From Kiritimatiellales bacterium (GTDB lineage: Bacteria > Verrucomicrobiota > Kiritimatiellia > Kiritimatiellales > Tichowtungiaceae): 5,793 nt of DNA. The notes beneath the pieces were generated by a model. It did no database searches, was not told where the DNA came from, and saw nothing but the letters and a program-made list of their open reading frames with translations. Positions 1 through 5,326 of the stretch are shown one piece after another (within the stretch, counting starts at the first letter, position 1; the number at the start of each line of letters is the position of its first letter). The stretch spans positions 1-5,793 of the forward strand of contig JAQUXG010000117.1 in the NCBI GenBank assembly GCA_028692515.1, in the 5' to 3' direction. The position numbers and the translations under genes were made by a program.

Positions 1-2
1 AA

Positions 3-911
3 GAACCCATTTTTGAATCGCAGACCAAAAACAAACTCGGCAACACCGAAATCCGCTCGGATCTGGTCGCGAACATCAAAAAAGCCATCGTCGAAATGCT
101 TCACCGCAACAAGCCGGCGGCCGATCAGCTCATCGATAAAATCAAAGACACCCAGCGTCTGCGCAAAGATCTGCAGGACGTCAAAAAACTGGCGCGCGAA
201 CGTTCCAAGGCCGTTTCGATCCGCGTTCCGCAGCTTAAAGACTGCAAACAGCATTTCAGCAAAGAAAAAGCCGCGCACGAAGACACGATGATCTTCATCA
301 CGGAAGGACAGTCGGCCGCCGGTTCGCTCGTCAGCTGCCGCGACGTCACCCGGCAGGCGATTTACACGCTGAAAGGCAAGCCGCTCAACGTGTGGGATCT
401 CAAGCGCGACGCACTCTATAAAAACGTCGAACTCTACAATCTCATGCGCAGCCTGAACATCGAGGACTCTGCCGACTGCCTGCGCTACGGCCATGTCATC
501 CTCGCCACTGACGCCGACGTCGACGGCCTGCACATTCGCAACCTCATGATCACCTTCTTTCTGCGTTTCTTTGAACCGATCGTGCGCGACGGGCATCTCA
601 AAATTCTGGAAACCCCGCTCTTTCGCGCCCGCAACAAGAAAGAAACCATCTATTGCTACTCCGACCGGGAACGCGACGCCGCTCTCGAAAAGCTCGGACG
701 CAGTGCGGAAGTCACCCGGTTTAAAGGACTCGGCGAAATTTCCCCCGGTGAATTCAAAGCGTTTATCGGCAAAGAAATGCGGCTGACTCCGGTCGTGGTC
801 GACGAAGACCACTCCATTCCTGAAGTGCTCACCTTCTACATGGGCAAAAACACGCAGGAACGCCGTACCTACATCATGGAAAATCTGGTAGTGGATGAAG
901 AAATCCTATGA
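3..911 (+). CDS. parE: DNA topoisomerase IV subunit B (ParE), C-terminal part, cut by left window edge
   Basis: ParE is the ATPase subunit of topoisomerase IV, which with ParC decatenates and relaxes DNA in the cytoplasm. About 302 residues are visible, roughly the C-terminal half of a 600-650-residue family. The frame is open from position 3, so the ATG at 96 is an internal methionine and not a start. The fragment opens with the end of the transducer region (FESQTKNKLGN). The TOPRIM metal-binding residues follow: EGQSA with the catalytic Glu at 303-305, and DADVDG at 510-527. Downstream are RNKKETIYCYS and TRFKGLGEISP, both typical of the short ParE/GyrB C-terminus, and a YMGKN-type end. EGQSA in place of the EGDSA of E. 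coli GyrB/ParE, together with the RNKKETIYCYS wording, resembles Bacteroidetes/PVC ParE more than GyrB. The stop overlaps the parC start by 4 bp, indicating one operon with coupled translation. GyrB is the alternative identity but is less likely given the partner gene. Confidence 0.93.
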   Translation, partial: EPIFESQTKNKLGNTEIRSDLVANIKKAIVEMLHRNKPAADQLIDKIKDTQRLRKDLQDVKKLARERSKAVSIRVPQLKDCKQHFSKEKAAHEDTMIFITEGQSAAGSLVSCRDVTRQAIYTLKGKPLNVWDLKRDALYKNVELYNLMRSLNIEDSADCLRYGHVILATDADVDGLHIRNLMITFFLRFFEPIVRDGHLKILETPLFRARNKKETIYCYSDRERDAALEKLGRSAEVTRFKGLGEISPGEFKAFIGKEMRLTPVVVDEDHSIPEVLTFYMGKNTQERRTYIMENLVVDEEIL

Positions 912-3022
912 GTGAAGAACAGGAATTCCTTTTCGGCGGTGAGCCGGAAAATAAAAAAACCGCAAAAAAAACAGCGGCAAAAAAACCGACCGTTGAGACG
1001 GACGATATTGCGGATGAAGCGCCTGCGTCTGAAAAACGGGGACGCACGCGTCTCGCGCTGGACTCCGAACACGGTCCGCTTCGTAAACTCGTGGACTACA
1101 ATTTTTTGCAATACGCCTCCTATGTCATTTGCGACCGCGCCATTCCGAATGTCGAAGACGGCTTGAAGCCCGTGCAGCGCCGCATCATGCACGCACTGTC
1201 CGAAAAAGATGACGGACGCTTCATTAAAGTCGCCAACGTCGTCGGCCATACGATGCAGTATCATCCGCATGGCGACGCCTCCATCAACGATGCACTGGTG
1301 AATCTGACCAACCTCGGCGGCTATCTGATCGAGGGGCAGGGGAACTTCGGCAATATTTTCACCGGCGACCGCGCCGCCGCGCCTCGTTACATTGAGTGTC
1401 GTCTCACTCCGCTGGCCCGTGAAGAAGTTTTTAATAAAGAACTTACTCGAACCATTCTCAGCTACGACGGACGCAACAAAGAACCCGTCGTGCTGCCCTG
1501 CAAACTGCCGCTGCTGCTTATGCTCGGTGCCGATGGAATCGCAGTGGGCCTCTCAACTAAAATTCTGCCCTATAACTTTATTGAACTGCTTCATGAACAG
1601 ATCGAAATTCTGCACGAAAAAGTTCGCACGCCGCATAAGTGCACCGCGCTGCCCGACTTCCTGACCGGCGGTCTCATGGACGTTTCTGAATACGATAACG
1701 GCACCGGCAGGGTCAAAGTCCGCGCAAAAATTGAAGAGCGCAGCGGTAACCGGCTCACCATCACCGATCTGCCGTATGGCCAGACCACCGAATCGCTTAC
1801 CACCTCGATTGAAGATGCCGTGCGGAAGAAAAAAGTGGCCGTGCGCGCCATCAACGATTTTACAGCCGAAAAAGTTGAAATCGAACTGGTTCTCTCACAG
1901 GGAGCTGATCCGGAACAGGTCAAACAGGCGCTCTACGTTTTCACCGCCTGTGAATCCGCCATTTCCAGCCGTATTGTCGTCATTCACAACAACCGCCCGG
2001 TTGAAATGACCGTGGATGAGATATTACATCTCAACACAAAACAACTGCTCACCATCCTCGAAGCCGAGCTGAATCTTAAAAAAGACAAACTGCTCGACGC
2101 CTTCCATACCAAAACGCTCGTCCAGATTTTTGTCGAAAACCGCATCTACAAAAAAATTGAAACATGCAAAACCTATGACGCGGTTCATAAAGCCGTCATG
2201 GACGGCTTGGATCCATTCAAAAAAATGCTGCGCCGCCCCGTCGTGGACGAAGACATCGAAATGCTCCTCGCCATCCAGATCAAACGCATTTCGCTCTTCG
2301 ACATGAACAAAAACAAAGAGGACATCGAAAAAATCCTCGCCGAGCTGGACGAGGTCGAGAAAAACCTCAGGAGCCTCACCGTCTATGCCACCCGCTATCT
2401 CAAAGAGCTCATCAAAAAATACAAAGACCGCTATCCGCGTCTTACCGAGGTGAAAACCTTCAAAGAAATCGAGGTGCGAGAACTCACCGCCTCCGAGCTC
2501 GACCTCAAACACGATACCGAAGCCCAGTTTGTCGGTACCGCCGTCAAAGGCGAGTCGCTCATGAAATGCTCCTCGCTCGATAAGCTGATTTTTGTCTGGG
2601 ACAACGGGCGCTATCAAATGATGCCGCCGCCCGAAAAACTCTTCGTCGACGGCAATCTGCTTTACAGCTCCATTTTCGACCGTGACCGCGAAATGACCTG
2701 CGTCTATGTTCATCAGCGTGCCACCTTCATCAAACGCTTCACCTTCGGCGGCACCATCATGAACCGCGACTATCAGATTGCGCCTGAGGGTTCAAAAATT
2801 CTCTACTGGCAGGAAGGCTGTCCGGAGGAAATTTATCTGCGTTACCGCCCGGCCAAAGGACAGCGCATTCATCAGCAGTTCTTTAAACTCAAAGACCTCG
2901 CCGTCAAAGGCTCCAAAGCCAAAGGCAACCGCCTCACCACCAAATCGGTGCAATACATCGACAGCAAACCCGGCCGCTGGTGGCGCGACGACGAAGAAGC
3001 CCCGCAAGGCGTGCTTCTGTAA
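908..3022 (+). CDS. parC: DNA topoisomerase IV subunit A (ParC), complete
   Basis: This is the DNA-cleaving subunit of topoisomerase IV, 704 residues long. Residues 1-48 are a Lys/Ala/Glu-rich, probably disordered extension. The breakage-reunion core then begins (LVDYNFLQYASYVICDRAIP, about 61-80) and contains VEDGLKPVQRRI (82-93), the YHPHGD loop (118-123) and the catalytic tyrosine Tyr161 in AAAPRYIE (codon 1388-1390). GADGIAVGLSTKILPYNF matches the Bacteroidetes-type ParC wording, where GyrA usually has GMATNIPPHN. A charged stretch at about 466-515 fits the coiled-coil segment. The C-terminal domain (about 540-690) is short and ends with VKGSKAKGN (666-674) where GyrA carries its QRRGGKG box, which argues for ParC over GyrA. 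The start is the ATG inside the ATGA overlap with parE. No strong ribosome binding site precedes it, so translational coupling to parE is likely. A hairpin terminator follows the stop by 7 bp. Confidence 0.95.
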   Translation: MSEEQEFLFGGEPENKKTAKKTAAKKPTVETDDIADEAPASEKRGRTRLALDSEHGPLRKLVDYNFLQYASYVICDRAIPNVEDGLKPVQRRIMHALSEKDDGRFIKVANVVGHTMQYHPHGDASINDALVNLTNLGGYLIEGQGNFGNIFTGDRAAAPRYIECRLTPLAREEVFNKELTRTILSYDGRNKEPVVLPCKLPLLLMLGADGIAVGLSTKILPYNFIELLHEQIEILHEKVRTPHKCTALPDFLTGGLMDVSEYDNGTGRVKVRAKIEERSGNRLTITDLPYGQTTESLTTSIEDAVRKKKVAVRAINDFTAEKVEIELVLSQGADPEQVKQALYVFTACESAISSRIVVIHNNRPVEMTVDEILHLNTKQLLTILEAELNLKKDKLLDAFHTKTLVQIFVENRIYKKIETCKTYDAVHKAVMDGLDPFKKMLRRPVVDEDIEMLLAIQIKRISLFDMNKNKEDIEKILAELDEVEKNLRSLTVYATRYLKELIKKYKDRYPRLTEVKTFKEIEVRELTASELDLKHDTEAQFVGTAVKGESLMKCSSLDKLIFVWDNGRYQMMPPPEKLFVDGNLLYSSIFDRDREMTCVYVHQRATFIKRFTFGGTIMNRDYQIAPEGSKILYWQEGCPEEIYLRYRPAKGQRIHQQFFKLKDLAVKGSKAKGNRLTTKSVQYIDSKPGRWWRDDEEAPQGVLL

Positions 3023-3029
3023 TCCCAAT

Positions 3030-3056
3030 AAAAAAGGCCCCGTAAAGGGCCCTTTT
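3030..3056. terminator. Bidirectional Rho-independent terminator between convergent genes
   Basis: A GGCCC/GGGCC stem (3036-3040 with 3047-3051) encloses a 6-nt loop. The stem is preceded by six A and followed, after one mismatch, by four T, so it can terminate from either side. Read on the minus strand the hairpin is followed by six T, which is the stronger arrangement and serves the repeat-protein gene. On the plus strand it lies 7 bp after the parC stop. Confidence 0.8.
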
Positions 3057-3076
3057 GATTATCGCAGAAAGTGGAT

Positions 3077-3790
3077 TTAAAACTTCCAGTTGGCAATCAC
3101 CATAACGGGCAGGTTTTCTTCTGAGGCGATATTCACCAGCCCGATTTGCAGTCCATCAAGTGTCTGCGTCTGATTAATCACCCCGACCTGCAACCCGCGA
3201 AAATGCCGCACACCGTTATAGAGGCCGACTTGAACCCCGTGCGCGCTTTCATAGGCGATATTAACCAGCCCGACCTGAACGCCGCCGATATTGTCGGCGT
3301 AGTTGTAGAGACCAACCTGAAGTCCGGCGGTGTCATAACCGATATTAACCAGTCCGCCCTGAAAGCCGTGAATTGCTTCTGCCTGATTGAAAAGTCCGCC
3401 CTGCAACCCGGTTGCCTCGCCGTGAACTACATTAACTGCGTTCCAGAACGTCAGAAAGGGGATTCCCTGAAAGCCGGTCATATTGCCTTGGACATGGTTC
3501 ACAAAACCGACTTCAATTCCAGCCGCGTCTCCGCAGACCCGGTTCAGGATTCCAACGCCGGCACCGCAGAAGGTTCCCGCGGTCTGATTAATCACCCCGA
3601 CATCCAGGCCGGTCACATTTTCGTTGAGGCCGACAATATTCAACCGCAGTCCGGCGACATCCTCCTGAAAAGGAACCCACTGCATCTTCGAATAGATGGA
3701 CAGCTGAAGCGGATGAGCGGATTCCTGCGCCATGCCGGAACCGGCCAGTAGAAAGAAGAAGGTACTCAGAACGGCAAACAGTTTTTTCAT
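3077..3790 (-). CDS. Exported GLQ-repeat surface/outer-membrane protein (LA_2272-like repeat family)
   Basis: This is a 237-residue protein of unknown function. Residues 1-21 form a signal peptide: MKK, a hydrophobic core rich in Phe and Leu, then GMA before Gln22. There is no lipobox Cys. The mature part is almost entirely repeats of the form G-[LVFI]-[QDE]-[VGI]-G-[LVIF]-x-N. Units begin near residues 47, 61, 76, 91, 106, 128, 142, 156, 170, 185, 199 and 213, so the period is 14-15 with one longer 22-residue unit at 106-127. The pattern resembles the poorly characterised LA_2272-type surface repeat proteins; that family assignment is from memory. The regular alternation suggests beta strands, and the C-terminus ends in WKF, an aromatic end like those of outer-membrane beta-barrel proteins. 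The only two cysteines (75 and 86) could form a disulfide. The start is supported by GGAG five bases before the ATG. It is convergent with parC, shares its terminator, and is divergent from rlmN. Confidence 0.82.
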   Translation of the reverse strand: MKKLFAVLSTFFFLLAGSGMAQESAHPLQLSIYSKMQWVPFQEDVAGLRLNIVGLNENVTGLDVGVINQTAGTFCGAGVGILNRVCGDAAGIEVGFVNHVQGNMTGFQGIPFLTFWNAVNVVHGEATGLQGGLFNQAEAIHGFQGGLVNIGYDTAGLQVGLYNYADNIGGVQVGLVNIAYESAHGVQVGLYNGVRHFRGLQVGVINQTQTLDGLQIGLVNIASEENLPVMVIANWKF

Positions 3791-3920
3791 AAAATCTCCA
3801 GTTGATTCACTTAACGCCCGTATTCATAACAGGTACCCGTCTGCTTTTCCAGACATTGGAAAAAGATTCTGAAATTTTTCCAATGTTTGGAAAATGGTTT
3901 TGCGCTACGCTTTCGTCCGT
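3791..3920. promoter_or_regulatory. Divergent intergenic region between the repeat-protein gene and rlmN
   Basis: About 130 bp separate the two divergently transcribed genes, so promoters for both should lie here. I cannot identify convincing -35/-10 pairs for either. The half next to rlmN is dominated by two inverted copies of the TTCCAA-N3-TTGGAA dyad. The half next to the repeat-protein gene has no recognisable site apart from that gene's ribosome binding site. Confidence 0.5.
3845..3894. repeat. Composite inverted-repeat unit A: two dyads in the rlmN leader that can form a 20-bp hairpin
   Basis: Dyad 1 (3845-3864, TTTTCCAGACATTGGAAAAA) and dyad 2 (3875-3894, TTTTTCCAATGTTTGGAAAA) are reverse complements at 19 of 20 positions. 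The one exception becomes a G-U pair in RNA, so a transcript could form a fully paired 20-bp stem with a 10-nt loop (3865-3874). Each arm is also an imperfect palindrome by itself. No T run follows, so it is not an ordinary terminator. It could act as an operator, an attenuating RNA structure, or only as a repeat insertion. The ATG at 3894-3896 begins on the last base of dyad 2. Confidence 0.85.
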
Positions 3921-4916
3921 ATGATTTCAGTCTATGACAGCTCAATCGACTCAATCTGCCGCGATCCACACCGGTTGAGACTCTTTCGCAACGCCTTTTT
4001 CAAGAAGGCCTTACCGCTTGAAGAATGCCGGGACATTGTCCCTGAACTTTTTCAAGGCGAGAAAAAATTAGTGGGTGCAGGCTCAGCCTGCTTGGAAATT
4101 GTTGAGCGCCATAACTCAAAAATCGACGGCGCAACCAAACTGGTTTTCCAATGTTTGGACGGCGCGAGAATCGAAGCCGTCATTTTGCGCATCGCCTCCG
4201 GACGCACCAGTCTTTGCATCTCCTCTCAGGTCGGCTGCGCCGCCGACTGTCAGTTCTGCGCCACCGGTAAACTCGGCTTCATCCGCAACCTCACCGCCGC
4301 CGAAATGCTCGATCAGGTACTGCTTGCCAAACGGCTGCTGCGCGAAGAGGGGAGACCGCTCCGCAACGTCGTCGTCATGGGAATGGGCGAACCATTGCGC
4401 AACGAGGAAAATCTTTTCCAATGTCTGGAAACTTTGCGCGACCCGCGCTTTTTCAACCTCTCCGAAAACCACCTCATGGTCTCTACCGTCGGTATTCCCG
4501 ACGCCATGGTTCGCTTTGCCGAACGCTTTCCGAAAATTCAGCTCGCCCTCAGCCTGCACAGTGCCCGGCAGGAAGTCCGCGAACGCATCATGCCCGTCGC
4601 AAAGTTCCAACCCTTGGAAAAACTCCGTGAAATTTTTCCAAGCATTGGAGCCATGATGATTGAATATCTGATGCTCAAGGGCATTAATGACGGGCCGGAA
4701 GATCTCGCCGCGCTCATTGAATTTCTGCGCGGCACCAATGCGCATATCAATCTCATTCAGTTTAACATCTATCCCGACGCACCCTTTGAACCGGTTGCAG
4801 AAGAAGCCCGCAAAGCCTTCGGGGATGAATTGAAAAAGGCGGGTTTCAAAACCACACTACGCTATTCTCTCGGCGACGACATCGCCGCCGCCTGCGGCCA
4901 GCTCGCCGGAAAATAA
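3921..4916 (+). CDS. rlmN: Radical-SAM 23S rRNA (adenine-C2)-methyltransferase, RlmN/Cfr family
   Basis: RlmN methylates C2 of A2503 in 23S rRNA and of A37 in some tRNAs, using S-adenosylmethionine and a 4Fe-4S cluster. From the ATG at 3921 the protein has 331 residues. The cluster motif CAADCQFC (Cys106, 110, 113) is preceded by CISSQVGC, whose Cys99 matches the resolving Cys118 of E. coli RlmN. VVVMGMGEPLRN, ALSLHSA and EYLMLKGINDG follow. The end, GDDIAAACGQL, carries Cys325, equivalent to the methyl-carrying Cys355. The Leu before GDDI (RYSLGDD) replaces the Arg of E. coli RKTRGDD, and the N-terminal accessory domain is short, so a divergent RlmN paralogue or a Cfr-like enzyme is possible. 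I prefer 3921 over the ATG at 3894 because family N-termini resemble ISVYD and the upstream ATG abuts a repeat. Neither start has a clear ribosome binding site. Four dyad repeats lie inside the gene. Confidence 0.9.
   Translation: MISVYDSSIDSICRDPHRLRLFRNAFFKKALPLEECRDIVPELFQGEKKLVGAGSACLEIVERHNSKIDGATKLVFQCLDGARIEAVILRIASGRTSLCISSQVGCAADCQFCATGKLGFIRNLTAAEMLDQVLLAKRLLREEGRPLRNVVVMGMGEPLRNEENLFQCLETLRDPRFFNLSENHLMVSTVGIPDAMVRFAERFPKIQLALSLHSARQEVRERIMPVAKFQPLEKLREIFPSIGAMMIEYLMLKGINDGPEDLAALIEFLRGTNAHINLIQFNIYPDAPFEPVAEEARKAFGDELKKAGFKTTLRYSLGDDIAAACGQLAGK
4144..4159. repeat. Dyad copy 3 inside rlmN
   Basis: TTTTCCAATGTTTGGA is identical to the matching part of leader dyad 2. It is read as V-F-Q-C-L-D within KLVFQCLDGARIE, where relatives have a same-length F-x-L-x-DG segment, so the dyad occupies family-aligned codons without changing length. 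Confidence 0.8.
4414..4431. repeat. Dyad copy 4 inside rlmN
   Basis: TTTTCCAATGTCTGGAAA matches the reverse complement of leader dyad 1 over all 18 bases, including the TCT variant. It is read as L-F-Q-C-L-E, in the same codon phase as copy 3, just after the MGMGEPLRN motif. Confidence 0.85.
4605..4650. repeat. Composite inverted-repeat unit B (dyad copies 5 and 6) inside rlmN
   Basis: Dyad 5 (4605-4622, TTCCAACCCTTGGAAAAA) and dyad 6 (4633-4649, TTTTTCCAAGCATTGGA) are inverted relative to each other across a 10-nt spacer, the same layout as the leader unit. They can pair over about 18 positions with two mismatches and one G-T pair. The spacer ends in TGAAA in both units, which gives a 14-bp identity (TGAAATTTTTCCAA) between 3870-3883 and 4628-4641. 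Dyad 5 is read as K-F-Q-P-L-E and dyad 6, one frame over, as I-F-P-S-I-G. Confidence 0.82.
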
Positions 4917-4925
4917 TGTCGTCGG

Positions 4926-5312
4926 TTACTCTATAACCTTCCAGCTGTCCAGATCGCCGGGCAAATGAAGTTCCCATCTCAGGTAGTGCCGTATTGCTTC
5001 TTCTCCCCTTTTAAAAACCTGTTCGGATTGTTCTCCGATAACTCGAAGGTCGTATACACTTGCGCGTCGACTGTGGACTACAAATCGTTTGGGAGCCTGT
5101 TTTTCGATCACTATTACGTCATCTATCATTTCGCCATTTGTGCGATGTACCCATTTTCGTGGGAACCACGGGTCTTTGTCTAAAGCTGACATGATGTGAG
5201 AAATTAACTCTCGCATTCTTAGAGGAGGATGTGGCCATATCCCGCGAGCAATACGATCGGGTACATTGTAGTGGCCGCCTCTAAGCAGATAATCAAGACT
5301 CTCCGCGTCCAT
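4926..5312 (-). CDS. Small protein of unknown function, downstream of hisB
   Basis: I do not recognise this protein of about 128 residues. It has no signal peptide or membrane segment and is soluble-looking, rich in charged residues and Trp. The middle (DPWFPRKWVHRTNGEMIDDVIVIEK) reads as alternating strands. The C-terminal part (AIRHYLRWELHLPGDLDSW) looks like an amphipathic helix followed by a conserved-looking LPGDLDSW tail. The ATG at 5312 is chosen because AAGGTGA lies five bases upstream; an in-frame GTG at 5321 falls inside that ribosome binding site. The ribosome binding site begins immediately after the hisB stop, leaving a 12-bp gap, so co-transcription and translational coupling with hisB are likely. 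By hand count GC is about 47 percent, against about 65-70 percent in adjacent hisB, and codons such as AGA, CTT and AGT appear, hinting at acquisition by transfer. The stop lies 9 bp from the convergent rlmN stop. A small immunity-type or accessory protein is conceivable but unsupported. Confidence 0.72.
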   Translation of the reverse strand: MDAESLDYLLRGGHYNVPDRIARGIWPHPPLRMRELISHIMSALDKDPWFPRKWVHRTNGEMIDDVIVIEKQAPKRFVVHSRRASVYDLRVIGEQSEQVFKRGEEAIRHYLRWELHLPGDLDSWKVIE

Positions 5313-5326
5313 AGCGCTCACCTTCT
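5313..5326 (-). promoter_or_regulatory. Ribosome binding site that fixes the start of the small gene after hisB
   Basis: On the minus strand AGAAGGTGAGCGCT directly precedes the ATG, with GGTGA about 5 bases away. It overlaps the hisB stop codon TAG (5327-5325), so ribosomes ending on hisB could reinitiate here. Confidence 0.65.

Noticed and set aside
96..98. ATG as start of a short ParE
   Set aside because: Upstream codons in the same frame encode conserved ParE residues (FESQTKNKLGN), so the gene continues past the window edge.
2024..2713. A 229-codon minus-strand open frame opposite parC
   Set aside because: It lies wholly within the clearly conserved parC and has Phe/Val/Glu-rich antisense composition with no family match.
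3146..3751. A 201-codon plus-strand open frame opposite the GLQ-repeat gene
   Set aside because: It has no signal or recognisable domain, and its INQ/INH-PDL pattern is just the antisense of the repeats. The minus-strand gene has a signal peptide, a ribosome binding site and family-like repeats.
3800..3844. Sigma-70-like -35/-10 boxes in the divergent region
   Set aside because: Fragments such as TATTCA and TATGAAT occur, but none has a partner at 16-18 bp spacing.
3845..4650. CRISPR array
   Set aside because: Dyad spacing is irregular, four copies are coding, and there are no uniform spacers or cas genes.
4924..4938. GGTTA-CTCTA-TAACC hairpin as a terminator between rlmN and the small gene
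   Set aside because: The stem is only 5 bp and AT-rich, it includes a stop codon, and neither side has a T run.
5319..5321. GTG as start of the small gene after hisB
   Set aside because: It falls inside the ribosome binding site. The ATG at 5312 has proper spacing.
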